From Afipia massiliensis (lineage in GTDB: Bacteria; Pseudomonadota; Alphaproteobacteria; Rhizobiales; Xanthobacteraceae), in NCBI RefSeq assembly GCF_001006325.2, contig NZ_LBIA02000001.1, positions 2,853,501-2,917,500 of the forward strand: a stretch of DNA of 64,000 nt, given 5' to 3'. A model generated the notes under the pieces. It worked only from the letters and a program-made list of their open reading frames with translations. It had not been told where the DNA came from and ran no database searches. This document shows positions 1 to 7,782 of this stretch, one piece after another (within the stretch, counting starts at the first letter, position 1; each line of letters opens with the position of its first letter). The position numbers were made by a program, and so were the translations under genes.

Positions 1-77
1 ACGGGCGGCAGCGCCTGGGCGCTGACGCGCTGGGCCTTGCGCGGGGCAAAAGCGCCGTAGCCTTCGTTCCGCGGCAG
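1..77. other. Window edge, no supported gene
   Basis: This short stretch lies downstream of the minus-strand esterase gene. A plus-strand reading frame runs from the window edge to a TAG at 58-60, so it could be the extreme 3' end of a gene outside the window. Nothing in the roughly 19 residues is recognisable, and no gene is claimed. Confidence 0.3.
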
Positions 78-959
78 CTACATGTGACGGCGGATGAACG
101 CGCCGACACTCGCAAGCGCGCGGCGGCCGGGTTCGAGATGCGCGTTCCACAGCGGCCAGGCGTGGATCATTTCCGGCCACACTTCCAGCGTGACGTCGAC
201 ATCGGCGGCACCGAGCGCCGCCGCGAAGCGCGTCGCGTCATCGAGCAGCGTCTCGTGCGACCCGACCTGAACCAGCGTCGGCGGAAATCCGTGCAGATCG
301 GAAAACAGCGGTGAAATGCGCGGATCGTTCCGCGCCACCCCTGAAGGCACGAAGGCGTCGGCGAGTTCGCCGAGATAGCCCTTGTGGATGATCGGATCGA
401 GCGTGTCCTTGGTCGCCAGCGACGCACCTGACATGGTGAGGTCGGTCCAGGGCGAGGCCAGCCACGCGCAGGACGGATGCTCGCCTTGTTCCCGCAGCGT
501 GTTGATCAGCACGGCGGTGAGGTTGCCGCCCGCGCTGTCGCCGCCGATGGCGATCTGCGACGGCAGATAGGCTTGCTTGCGCAAGTATCGCCATGCGGCC
601 ATGGCGTCGTCGAACGCTGCAGGAAACGGATGCTCCGGCGCGAGCCGATAGCCGACCGCGAGCGTCCGGATTCCCGCCGCGCGCCCGGCTTCGGTCACCA
701 TGCGGCGGTGGCTTGTAATCGAGCCCGAGCAATAGCCGCCGCCGTGGAAGAACATCAGCACACGCGAGGCATCGCTGCCGGGCGCAAGCGACCATTCACC
801 GGGCACGCCGTTTACATCGACGCTGGTGAGCGTGATGTCATCGGCGACCGGCCAGACCGAACCGATCTCGTCGAGTCTTTCCCGCCGCTGCGCCCAGCCC
901 ACCGGCCGGGCCTTCGCCGTCAGCAGCGCGCGGATCGCGTCGATTTCGGAGGAGGGCAT
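78..959 (-). CDS. Alpha/beta hydrolase, HSL-type esterase/lipase
   Basis: The 293-residue protein has the layout of the hormone-sensitive lipase branch of alpha/beta hydrolases, which cleave short-chain carboxylic esters. Visible are the oxyanion-hole HGGG at 72-75, the nucleophile elbow GDSAG at 140-144 (Ser142), an Asp in LLDD around 240 and a His at 266 in a MIHAW context, so the catalytic triad is complete. There is no signal peptide, which suggests a cytoplasmic enzyme. Length is normal for the family. The natural substrate cannot be inferred; the next gene on the same strand is an unrelated cyclase 30 bases upstream. Confidence 0.88.
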   Translation of the reverse strand: MPSSEIDAIRALLTAKARPVGWAQRRERLDEIGSVWPVADDITLTSVDVNGVPGEWSLAPGSDASRVLMFFHGGGYCSGSITSHRRMVTEAGRAAGIRTLAVGYRLAPEHPFPAAFDDAMAAWRYLRKQAYLPSQIAIGGDSAGGNLTAVLINTLREQGEHPSCAWLASPWTDLTMSGASLATKDTLDPIIHKGYLGELADAFVPSGVARNDPRISPLFSDLHGFPPTLVQVGSHETLLDDATRFAAALGAADVDVTLEVWPEMIHAWPLWNAHLEPGRRALASVGAFIRRHM

Positions 960-989
960 GGTGCTGACCCCTGTTGCGTAAAAGAGACC

Positions 990-2720
990 TTACTTCTGCT
1001 CAAGCCGCCAGACACCGTCCCAGTCATCGCCGGGCGGGGTTGATGCAAAGCCGTCGAGTCGCTTGATGAGTGTCAGCGACGGGCCGTCATCAGGAACGGA
1101 ATCGAGCGCTGCGGCGAAGGCGCGGCGCGCGTCGTCCCAGCGCCGGGCCCGATAGGCGGCAAGCCCGTCCGAGTAATGATCCCGAAGCGCGATCTGGGAT
1201 GCAGTCAACGTGCCCTTGCGGCCCATGATCTCGAACACCGCCTGCGGTTCGGTTTGACCGACCATCACGATCCGATCGATCTCGCGGGTTTCTATGTCGG
1301 CGGCGGCACCCGCGACAGTCGCCTCTGACACCAGCACGCGGCTGCCATACGCCTTGTTCGCGCCTTCCAGCCGCGATGCGAGGTTCACGGTGTCGCCCAT
1401 CACGGTGTAGCTCATCATCAGTTCAGAGCCGATGCTGCCGACCAGCACTTCACCAGTGGCGATGCCGATGCGAATGTCGAACGGCGCCGGGAGATTGCGG
1501 ACACCGAGCAGTTCCGGAAGCTCGGCACGCAATTGCGGGATCAGCTCCAGCATGTCGAGCGCGGCGATGCTGGCGAGCCGCGCCTGATCCGCGTCGGCGG
1601 TGAAGGGAGGCCCCCAATAGGCCATGATGGCGTCGCCGATATATTTGTCGATGATGCCTTCATGCTGGCGAACGGGTGCGGACATCGCCGAGAGATAGCG
1701 GTTCATCACCTTGACCAGTCCCTGCGGCGTTGTCCCCCGGCTGGTGCTGCTGAATCCCTTCACATCGCAGAACAGCACGGTCATGACGCGGCGCTGACCT
1801 TCGGATGCCAGCGCAGGCCGGTCGATCAGCCCTTCGACCACGCGCGGATCGATATACTTTCCGAAGGTTTCGCGGATGCGCTCCTTGAGGCGCAACTGCT
1901 CGACCATGCTGTTGAACGCCGTGGTGAGCTGGCCGATTTCGTCCCGCGTGGTGACCACGAGCTTTTCCTCGAGATGTCCGGCTTCGACTGCCCGGGCACC
2001 CTCCAGCAGTTTGCGGACAGGTCGCGTCACTCCAGCGCTGACCAGCATGGAGAACACGAGCCCCATGATCGCCGCGAGCGCGGTCAGCACCGCGGCAATG
2101 ATGGTGACCTGCGATTGCTTTTGCCGGGTCCGGTCGGCTTCCGTGCGAAGCAGCGCAAACATGTCCGCCCGGATGGAATCAAGGCTCTGGTTGAGTTCGT
2201 TGCGCAGGGCATCGACCCGCGCGAGGCCGTCGTCGATGACCTTGGCGTCGCCGGTTTCAAGCAGCGGCAGCATGCGCTCGATCTCGCTGTTGAGATGGCG
2301 GCGGGAGACGTTGAGCGCGGTTTCAAGGCGTGTGTCGAGCCGGGCCAGCGCCGTCGGGTCGGAGAAGGTGACGCCTTTCTGGATCAGGCCGTTGATCAGC
2401 GCACGTGCGGCCTGCGCTTCCTGCTCGACTTCAGCGCCCTTGGTCTCAAAAACCTTGCGGATCGCCGTCAGGCGGTCGCTGCCTGCCGGCGAGCGCATCT
2501 TTTCGATCACCATCCGGCGCAGCTCCAGCGCACGTTCGACGGAGCGGATATTCGCACGCGCCAGATTTCCGTAGGCCGGGATGTAGCTGTTGGTGAGTTC
2601 TTCGAGGCGCGCGCTGACCTGCATCACCGACACCATCGACAGGATCGCGGTGACCGCCATCAGGACGATGAGCGTCACGGCAATGCCCATGATTTTTCGT
2701 CGGATCGACAGCCGGATCAT
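990..2720 (-). CDS. Membrane adenylate/guanylate cyclase with HAMP domain
   Basis: A class III nucleotide cyclase of 576 residues. It has one N-terminal membrane helix, a long helical periplasmic segment, a second membrane helix, a HAMP linker and a C-terminal catalytic domain. The two metal-binding aspartates are visible as FCDVKGFS (Asp319) and DKYIGDAIMAYWG (Asp363), followed by a short helical tail. An open frame continues upstream to 2843, but the ATG at 2720 is preceded by a GAGGGAA ribosome site and directly begins the membrane anchor, so it is preferred. The periplasmic region is a likely ligand sensor. The gene is divergent from arsR, and the two ArsR operator-like repeats lie in the shared intergenic region. 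Confidence 0.88.
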   Translation of the reverse strand: MIRLSIRRKIMGIAVTLIVLMAVTAILSMVSVMQVSARLEELTNSYIPAYGNLARANIRSVERALELRRMVIEKMRSPAGSDRLTAIRKVFETKGAEVEQEAQAARALINGLIQKGVTFSDPTALARLDTRLETALNVSRRHLNSEIERMLPLLETGDAKVIDDGLARVDALRNELNQSLDSIRADMFALLRTEADRTRQKQSQVTIIAAVLTALAAIMGLVFSMLVSAGVTRPVRKLLEGARAVEAGHLEEKLVVTTRDEIGQLTTAFNSMVEQLRLKERIRETFGKYIDPRVVEGLIDRPALASEGQRRVMTVLFCDVKGFSSTSRGTTPQGLVKVMNRYLSAMSAPVRQHEGIIDKYIGDAIMAYWGPPFTADADQARLASIAALDMLELIPQLRAELPELLGVRNLPAPFDIRIGIATGEVLVGSIGSELMMSYTVMGDTVNLASRLEGANKAYGSRVLVSEATVAGAAADIETREIDRIVMVGQTEPQAVFEIMGRKGTLTASQIALRDHYSDGLAAYRARRWDDARRAFAAALDSVPDDGPSLTLIKRLDGFASTPPGDDWDGVWRLEQK

Positions 2721-2831
2721 CGCGATTCCCTCATTCAGGAACCTTATCGTGGATGAGGCTGTGGGGATATCCGGCTGTCTTTTAGCCGCGCGCTCCAGGC
2801 CCAGCGCGCCATTTTGGGCAGGCGACGATAT

Positions 2832-2847
2832 TTCAATAATCATTGAA
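2832..2847. promoter_or_regulatory. ArsR operator-like inverted repeat, distal copy
   Basis: TTCAATAATCATTGAA is an inverted repeat with TTCAA/TTGAA arms around a six-base centre. It recurs with one base change 41 bp downstream, next to the arsR start. TTCAA/TTGAA half-sites spaced like this are typical of ArsR/SmtB operators. It lies about 110 bp upstream of the divergent cyclase start. Operator function is inference. Confidence 0.65.
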
Positions 2848-2872
2848 GTATCGCTTGCGTCCGGGAATATAT

Positions 2873-2888
2873 TTCAATAATCGTTGAA
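2873..2888. promoter_or_regulatory. ArsR operator-like inverted repeat, proximal copy
   Basis: TTCAATAATCGTTGAA is the near-identical partner of the repeat at 2832-2847. It ends two bases before the arsR ATG and occupies the place where a Shine-Dalgarno sequence would be. Binding here would block both transcription and translation start of arsR, which fits autorepression relieved by arsenite. No other ribosome site is visible, so the message may be leaderless. Confidence 0.65.
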
Positions 2889-2890
2889 AC

Positions 2891-3238
2891 ATGAACAAGC
2901 TGGATATTCTGGCGGCTCTGGCCGCCCTTTCGCAAGAAAACAGGCTGGATGCCTATCGCCTGTTGGTGCAGGCGGGGGCTGATGGGATGCCCGCGGGCGA
3001 GATTGCCGCGGAGCTTGGCCTGTCTCCCAACGCCCTCACGTTTCATCTGGATCGGTTGCGCGAAGCGGGCCTGGTCACGGTTCGCCGCGATGGCCGTTCG
3101 ATGATCTATGCGGCGCAGTTCGACACCATGAACGGCCTGATCGGATACCTCACCGACAACTGCTGCGGTGGCGCCGTCGCGTGCGTCCCCGATGTCGCCT
3201 GCAAACCCGCGCGCAAGCGCACCAAGGTTCTCGCGTAG
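2891..3238 (+). CDS. arsR: ArsR/SmtB-family arsenic-responsive repressor
   Basis: A 115-residue winged-helix repressor. The helix-turn-helix spans about residues 33-62 (recognition helix near SPNALTFHLDRL). The C-terminal part carries Cys91, Cys92 and Cys98, the CC-x5-C spacing known from the Acidithiobacillus-type ArsR that binds trivalent arsenic outside the DNA-binding helix, plus an extra Cys104. It heads a three-gene cluster with an arsenate reductase and an aquaglyceroporin, 10 bp ahead of arsC. Two matching inverted repeats directly upstream are the likely operators. Confidence 0.92.
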   Translation: MNKLDILAALAALSQENRLDAYRLLVQAGADGMPAGEIAAELGLSPNALTFHLDRLREAGLVTVRRDGRSMIYAAQFDTMNGLIGYLTDNCCGGAVACVPDVACKPARKRTKVLA

Positions 3239-3248
3239 GAGTAATCTC

Positions 3249-3776
3249 GTGATATCCGGCCAGCCCTACAACGTCCTCTTCCTGTGTACCGGCAATTCCG
3301 CGCGCTCGGTGATCGGCGAGGCGATCCTCAACAAGGCCGGTGCGGGCAAGTTCCGCGCCTACAGTGCGGGAAGCCAGCCCAAGGGGCAGGTTCACCCGGA
3401 GACGATCCGGTTGCTGAACGAACTCGGCTACGACACATCCGGTTTCCGGTCGAAGTCGTGGGCTGAGTTTGCGGAGCCCGGCGGGCCGAAGTTCGATTTC
3501 GTGTTCACCGTCTGCGACAGCGCGGCGGCGGAGTCATGCCCGATCTGGCCGGGTCAGCCGATGACGGCGCATTGGGGCGTTCCCGATCCGGCGGATGCGA
3601 CAGGCACGCCCGCCGAAATCGCGATGGCCTTCAAGGAAGCCTACCGGCTGCTCAATCAGCGTATCAGCGTGTTCAGCGCACTTCCGATTGGCTCTCTGGA
3701 TCGTCTCACGCTCAGGAACAGGCTTGAAGACATCGGCCAAATGGAAGGTGCAACGAAAGCGCCTGAGCCGATCTGA
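3249..3776 (+). CDS. arsC: Arsenate reductase, low-molecular-weight phosphatase type
   Basis: The 175-residue protein reduces arsenate to arsenite in the cytoplasm. It belongs to the low-molecular-weight tyrosine phosphatase fold, with the P-loop CTGNSARS starting at Cys12, a second cysteine-containing segment VCDSAAAESC, and the general-acid loop DPADATG. The GTG at 3249 is chosen because a perfect AGGAG lies at 3237-3241 and the P-loop then sits at the usual distance from the N terminus; the frame is open further upstream inside arsR, but that is the wrong place for a start. It follows arsR by 10 bp and overlaps the next gene in TGATG. Confidence 0.92.
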   Translation: MISGQPYNVLFLCTGNSARSVIGEAILNKAGAGKFRAYSAGSQPKGQVHPETIRLLNELGYDTSGFRSKSWAEFAEPGGPKFDFVFTVCDSAAAESCPIWPGQPMTAHWGVPDPADATGTPAEIAMAFKEAYRLLNQRISVFSALPIGSLDRLTLRNRLEDIGQMEGATKAPEPI

Positions 3777-4450
3777 TGCCTTCGCTTGCTCAACGCGCCT
3801 TTGCCGAATGGCTCGGCACCGCGTTCCTGCTCGCCGCTGTCGTCGGCTCGGGAATCATGGCGCAAAAGCTGGCGGGCGGGAACGGGGCCATCGCGCTTCT
3901 GTGCAACACCTTGCCCACGGGCGCGATCCTTGTCGTTCTGATCCTGATCTTCGGCCCGATCTCGGGTGCGCACTTCAATCCGGCCGTCTCGGTTGCTTTC
4001 GCAATGCGTGGCGAACTGCCGTGGCCCAGCACCGCGCTTTACATCGCGATGCAGGTGATGGGCGGCATCGCCGGCGTGTGGGCCGCGCACCTGATGTTTG
4101 AACTGCCGCTCTGGCAATTCTCGGCCACGGCACGGTCGGGAGGCGGGCAACTGTTCGCCGAGGCTGTCGCCACGTTCGGACTGTTGCTAACAATTCTGGG
4201 ATGCGTGGCGCGCGCGCCATCGGCCGTGCCTTATGCGGTGGGCCTCTACATCACCTCGGCATACTGGTTTACGGCTTCGACGTCGTTCGCCAATCCGGCC
4301 GTGACGGTTGCGCGTTCGCTGTCGGATACATTCGCCGGAATTGCGCCGGCTGGCGTGCCCGCATTCATTGCCGCCCAGCTGATCGGCATGCTGGCCGCTG
4401 TCGTGTTGGGCGGGTGGTTCTGGCAACGATCGGCTGCGAAGCCAACGTAG
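3776..4450 (+). CDS. aqpS: MIP-family channel, AqpS-like arsenite aquaglyceroporin
   Basis: A 224-residue inner-membrane channel with six membrane helices and the two half-helix NPA boxes of the major intrinsic protein family, at 68-70 (HFNPAVS) and 173-175 (FANPAVT). Aquaglyceroporins conduct arsenite, and in Sinorhizobium an aquaporin takes the place of the arsenite pump in the ars operon. The start codon shares one base with the arsC stop, so translation is coupled. No ArsB, Acr3 or ArsH gene follows, so downhill efflux of the arsenite made by ArsC is the likely role. The symbol is by context and similarity of layout. Confidence 0.82.
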   Translation: MPSLAQRAFAEWLGTAFLLAAVVGSGIMAQKLAGGNGAIALLCNTLPTGAILVVLILIFGPISGAHFNPAVSVAFAMRGELPWPSTALYIAMQVMGGIAGVWAAHLMFELPLWQFSATARSGGGQLFAEAVATFGLLLTILGCVARAPSAVPYAVGLYITSAYWFTASTSFANPAVTVARSLSDTFAGIAPAGVPAFIAAQLIGMLAAVVLGGWFWQRSAAKPT

Positions 4451-4478
4451 CCCGGATGGAGCGATCTGATCTCTCCAC

Positions 4479-4590
4479 CCGTCATTCCGGGATGCGCCTC
4501 TTGGCGCAGGCCCGGAATCCATACTGTGAGAATATCATTAGTGGCGGTGGATTCCGGGCTCGCGCGAACACGCGCGCCCCGGAATGACGG
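4479..4590. repeat. CCGTCATTCCGGG-type dispersed inverted repeat
   Basis: The outer arms CCGTCATTCCGGG and CCCCGGAATGACGG are complementary, and an inner pair (GGCCCGGAATCCA / TGGATTCCGGGCTC) forms a second stem. This CCGGAATGACGG motif is familiar as an abundant intergenic palindrome in Bradyrhizobium relatives. It lies just past the aquaglyceroporin gene and has no U-rich tail. Confidence 0.7.
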
Positions 4591-4961
4591 CGGATAATGT
4601 GGAGCAGCATGTGGGCCACGACTCCTGAAACATTTCGTGATGGGGATACAAATCCCCGCGCTCTGAAGCTCTCTTATGTTCGGCGTGTCCCGCCTCACAC
4701 GAGGGGCGTTCGCGATCGTCACAGACGCGAGGCGGGATGCGATGGCCGCTGAGGCGTTCGAGTCCGGAGTGTCGAAAAGCACACCGGGTGACGACCGCGC
4801 CGGAGGCGGACGGCGAGAGGCGTGTGTTGTCCCGGTTGGGTCGTCCCCCAACCAGATGGGAGCCTGGGCCGGCCCTCGCGATCGTTGTCCCCGCAAGGGG
4901 CAAGGGTCGTGTTGGCGGTAAGCGAGAGCCCGGCAAACGGCGGAAACCCGGAGCGTTCGGC

Positions 4962-4988
4962 CGCAAGTCGGCTATAGCCGAACTTGCG
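4962..4988. repeat. Hairpin with nested palindrome
   Basis: CGCAAG and CTTGCG arms enclose TCGGCTATAGCCGA, itself a perfect palindrome. It is part of the larger repeat block and is not followed by a T run, so it is not an intrinsic terminator. Confidence 0.6.
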
Positions 4989-5000
4989 CATTATTAAATG

Positions 5001-5026
5001 ATGATCTCGGGTGAACCCGAGATCAT
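5001..5026. repeat. Perfect 12-bp stem hairpin
   Basis: ATGATCTCGGGT, a GA loop and ACCCGAGATCAT form an uninterrupted 12-bp stem with a two-base spacer. No T run follows. It sits in the repeat block between the ars cluster and the amidase. Confidence 0.65.
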
Positions 5027-5277
5027 GTGGCGCCACGCACGACGCCGTTCCAACCATTGCGTGCGGAACGCCGGATGTGTCCGGCGCAACCGTGGTGACG
5101 ACACTCGTGTGCTTTCTACCTTTGCACGCGGGGCTGCGGATGCGTCGAGCATCCGGCGTTCCGCGCGCCCTCAATTCGAGGGCGAAGCGATCAGGAATTC
5201 GGGCGCCCCCGCGCCGTCATAACAACAGGGGCGATGGTGGCTGTCTGAAAACGGAATCTGTCGTAACACACTCGATC

Positions 5278-5403
5278 GTCGTCCCCGCGAAGGCGGGGAC
5301 CCATACTCCCTACGCCTTCGATGTTGCCGTGATAGCGGGCCAACTCTTTTCTTCGCCATCACCACGGCCGGTGGTTATGGGTCCCCGCCTTCGCGGGGAC
5401 GAC
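5278..5403. repeat. GTCGTCCCCGCGAA-type inverted repeat, copy 1
   Basis: The outer arms GTCGTCCCCGCGAAGGCGGG and its complement ending GGGGACGAC bound a 126-bp unit with CCATACTCCCT and GGTTATGGG inside. The same arms occur at 6911-7015, so the amidase gene is bracketed by two copies. The arm is a self-complementary REP-like sequence. Confidence 0.75.
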
Positions 5404-5572
5404 CGGAGAGAGTATGCGCGATGTCTCACCATCCGCCCCGCGGAGACGACCGGAGAGGTATCGCGCGATGCGCCCGGAGAATGCGAAATTTTAGAGGCAT
5501 TGCCTTCTGCCTGCGGAAAATCCATTCTCCCGGCCCCGTTCCTGTAAATCAAAAAGAGCCAAGACAGCCTCA

Positions 5573-6871
5573 ATGACAGCCTCATCCCGCGACCGTCTCG
5601 AACAAGCCCTCACCAGAATCGCCGATCCCGCAGGCGAAGGCGCGCGCGCCTGCCTCACCGTCTACACCGACGAAGCCCGCAAGGCCGCGGACGCCGCCGA
5701 CACACGGATCAAATCCGGCAGTTCGCGCGGGCCGCTCGACGGCGCGGTCGTGACCGTCAAGGATCTGTTCGACGTCAAGGGCGAAGTCACCCGCGCCGGA
5801 TCGCGCGTGCTCGCGGCGCGCGGCAAGCCTGCGGACGCGGACGCCGTGGTCGTTCAGCGCCTGCGCGAGGCAGGCGCGGTGATCGTCGCGAAAACCAACA
5901 TGACGGAATTCGCCTATTCGGGTCTCGGTGCGAACCCTCACTTTGGAACGCCGGGCAATCCGGCCGACCGCAAACGCGTCCCGGGCGGTTCGTCCTCGGG
6001 GGCTGCGGTTGCTGCGGCCGACGGGATCGGCGAAATCGCCATCGGCACCGACACCGGCGGTTCGACGCGTATTCCGGCGGCCTTCTGCGGTATCACCGGC
6101 TTCAAGCCAACGGTGAAGCGGGTGCCGCGCGCGGGCGCATTCCCGCTGTCGTTCACGCTGGATTCCATCGGGCCGATCGCGCGCAGCGTCGCCGACTGCG
6201 CCAACGCCGACGCCGTGCTGGCGGGCGACACGCCGTCGCCGCTGGCGCCGCCTCCGCTCAAGGATGTGCGCGCCGGTTTCGTGCAGGGCTATCCGATCGA
6301 AGGCCTCGATGACATCGTCGGCAAGGCCTATCCGCAGGCACTGGCGAAACTTGCCTCAAGCTGGAAGTCGGGCAAGGACGTCACGCTGAAGGCGCTGGAC
6401 ATCATGCACACTGCCAACGAGCGCGGCGGTGTCGCTCCGCCCGAGGCTTATGCGATCCATCGCGCGCTGCTCGCGGAAGCCGGCGAGGGCGTCGATCCGA
6501 ACGTGCGGATGCGCCTCTTGCGCTCGGAGAAGGTCGCCGCCGCCGACTACATCCTTGCCCTGCGCGACCGCGAGCGCGGCATCGCGGAAATGGACGCGGT
6601 GTTCGATCAGGTCGATGTGCTGGTGATGCCGACGGTGCAGATTGTCGCGCCGACCATGGACGAGATCTCCACGCCGGAGAGCTTCAACAAGCGCAACGTC
6701 CAGGCGCTGATGAATACCGTGATCTGGAATTTCTTCGATACCTGCGCGATCTCGCTGCCGATCCGGCTCGGCAATGCGCTGCCTTGCGGGCTGATGCTGG
6801 TCGGCCGTCATGGCGACGACCGCAAGCTGCTCGCCATTGCCGCTGCGGTCGAGAAGCAACTGGGGACGTGA
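5573..6871 (+). CDS. Amidase-signature family enzyme
   Basis: A 432-residue cytoplasmic amidase of the Ser-cisSer-Lys family, which hydrolyses amide bonds. All three catalytic residues are visible: Lys63 in VTVKDLFDV, the cis-Ser at 140 in PGGSSSG, and the nucleophile Ser164 in DTGGSTR; the 24-residue spacing between the serines is that of characterised members. It lacks the C-terminal extension of GatA and no gatB/gatC lies nearby, so a small-molecule amidase is more likely than a tRNA amidotransferase subunit. The ATG has no strong ribosome site. GTCGTCCCC-type repeats flank the gene on both sides. Confidence 0.88.
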   Translation: MTASSRDRLEQALTRIADPAGEGARACLTVYTDEARKAADAADTRIKSGSSRGPLDGAVVTVKDLFDVKGEVTRAGSRVLAARGKPADADAVVVQRLREAGAVIVAKTNMTEFAYSGLGANPHFGTPGNPADRKRVPGGSSSGAAVAAADGIGEIAIGTDTGGSTRIPAAFCGITGFKPTVKRVPRAGAFPLSFTLDSIGPIARSVADCANADAVLAGDTPSPLAPPPLKDVRAGFVQGYPIEGLDDIVGKAYPQALAKLASSWKSGKDVTLKALDIMHTANERGGVAPPEAYAIHRALLAEAGEGVDPNVRMRLLRSEKVAAADYILALRDRERGIAEMDAVFDQVDVLVMPTVQIVAPTMDEISTPESFNKRNVQALMNTVIWNFFDTCAISLPIRLGNALPCGLMLVGRHGDDRKLLAIAAAVEKQLGT

Positions 6872-6910
6872 ATTGCGATGAGAGGCGCGGGGCTCGTCAC
6901 ATATTCTGTT

Positions 6911-7015
6911 GTCGTCCCCGCGAAAGCGGGGACCCATAACCACCAAAGGTTATGTTTTTCGCAGCAGGAGTCGCTTGTTCCAGGGAGTATGGGTCCCCGC
7001 TTTCGCGGGGACGAC
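6911..7015. repeat. GTCGTCCCCGCGAA-type inverted repeat, copy 2
   Basis: The arms GTCGTCCCCGCGAAAGCGGG and CCCCGCTTTCGCGGGGACGAC are complementary around a short centre that includes CCATAACC and GGAGTATGGG. It is the partner of 5278-5403, with one base changed symmetrically in both arms. It lies between convergent genes, the amidase and the FAH-family gene. Confidence 0.78.
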
Positions 7016-7041
7016 GTGATGAGGATGAAGTACGGGTAGCC

Positions 7042-7731
7042 TCAGCCGATCGCGACCTTCAACGTGCCGATGCCGTCGATGCCGCATTCGATCTTGTCGC
7101 CGGGTGCAAGGGCCGCGACGCCGGCAGGCGTGCCGGTCAGGATGATGTCGCCCGCGCCGAGCGAGACCTGCAACGAGAGCTTGCCGATGATCTCGGCGAC
7201 GTTCCAGATCATCTCGGACAGATCGCCCTTCTGCTTCTCGGTGCCGTTGACCGAAAGCCAGATCTTGCCCTTCACCGGATGACCGATTTCGGCGGCGGGA
7301 CGCAGCGCGCCGCAGGGCGCGGAGGAATCGAACGACTTGCCGATCTCCCAAGGCTGCTCCTTCTTGCGCGACGCCATCTGCAGATCGCGGCGGGTGAGGT
7401 CGATGCCGACGCCGTAACCGTAGACATGATCGAGCGCTTTGGCGGGATCGATATTCGCGCCGCCGCTCTTCAGCGCGACGACCAGTTCGACCTCGTGCTG
7501 GAAATCCTTGGTCAGCGACGGATAAGGGATTGTAGCGCCGTCGCCGGTGACCATGTCGGCATGCTTGGCGAAGAAGAACGGCGGCTGGCGCTCGTCATTG
7601 CCCATCTCGCGGATGTGCTCGAGATAGTTGCGGCCCACACACCAGATCCGGCGCACCGGAAAGGACTTCGATTCGCCGGCGACGGGAATGGACGGCTGCG
7701 TGAGTGCGGGAATGACGAAGCTGGCGCTCAT
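7042..7731 (-). CDS. Fumarylacetoacetate hydrolase-family protein
   Basis: A 229-residue protein with the FAH C-terminal fold, the family that cleaves or decarboxylates beta-diketo acids (fumarylpyruvate, maleylpyruvate, acylpyruvates). The metal site is visible as Glu80 and Glu82 in HEVELVV and Asp111 in GIDLTRRD, and the C-terminal DIILTGTPAGV motif is intact. The size fits the FAHD1/UGL-like short members. No aromatic-degradation genes are next to it, so the substrate is open. It is followed upstream by the ABC exporter gene on the same strand at a 51-bp distance. Confidence 0.88.
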   Translation of the reverse strand: MSASFVIPALTQPSIPVAGESKSFPVRRIWCVGRNYLEHIREMGNDERQPPFFFAKHADMVTGDGATIPYPSLTKDFQHEVELVVALKSGGANIDPAKALDHVYGYGVGIDLTRRDLQMASRKKEQPWEIGKSFDSSAPCGALRPAAEIGHPVKGKIWLSVNGTEKQKGDLSEMIWNVAEIIGKLSLQVSLGAGDIILTGTPAGVAALAPGDKIECGIDGIGTLKVAIG

Positions 7732-7782
7732 GGGAATTCCGATGTCTGGGAGGGAAAACGGAAAAAGGCGGGAGAGACGACC

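Larger units (their letters stand above)
4670..5225. repeat. Probable large dispersed non-coding repeat (rhizobial type)
   Basis: The block resembles, from memory of related genomes, a long intergenic sequence found many times in Bradyrhizobium-group chromosomes and often miscalled as short hypothetical proteins. The reverse-strand reading has the recurring phrase SPACKGRKHTSVVTT. It includes two strong hairpins (4962-4988 and 5001-5026). The exact borders are uncertain, and copy number cannot be tested within this window. Confidence 0.45.
4451..5572. other. 1.1 kb intergenic stretch made of dispersed repeats
   Basis: No convincing gene is present: the open frames here are short, overlap in several frames and lack ribosome sites. 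What the stretch does hold is several palindromes and repeat segments, listed separately: a CCGGAATGACGG-bounded inverted repeat, a longer block resembling a rhizobial non-coding repeat with two strong hairpins, and a GTCGTCCCCGCGAA-bounded inverted repeat. It separates the ars cluster from the amidase. Confidence 0.7.

Noticed and set aside
1533-2756. Open frame of 407 codons on the plus strand across the cyclase gene
   Set aside because: Antisense to a cyclase with intact catalytic motifs; composition is typical of GC-rich shadow frames.
4719-5174. Minus-strand frame of 151 codons in the repeat block
   Set aside because: It resembles a commonly miscalled translation of a dispersed rhizobial repeat, with no ribosome site and a hairpin-rich sequence.
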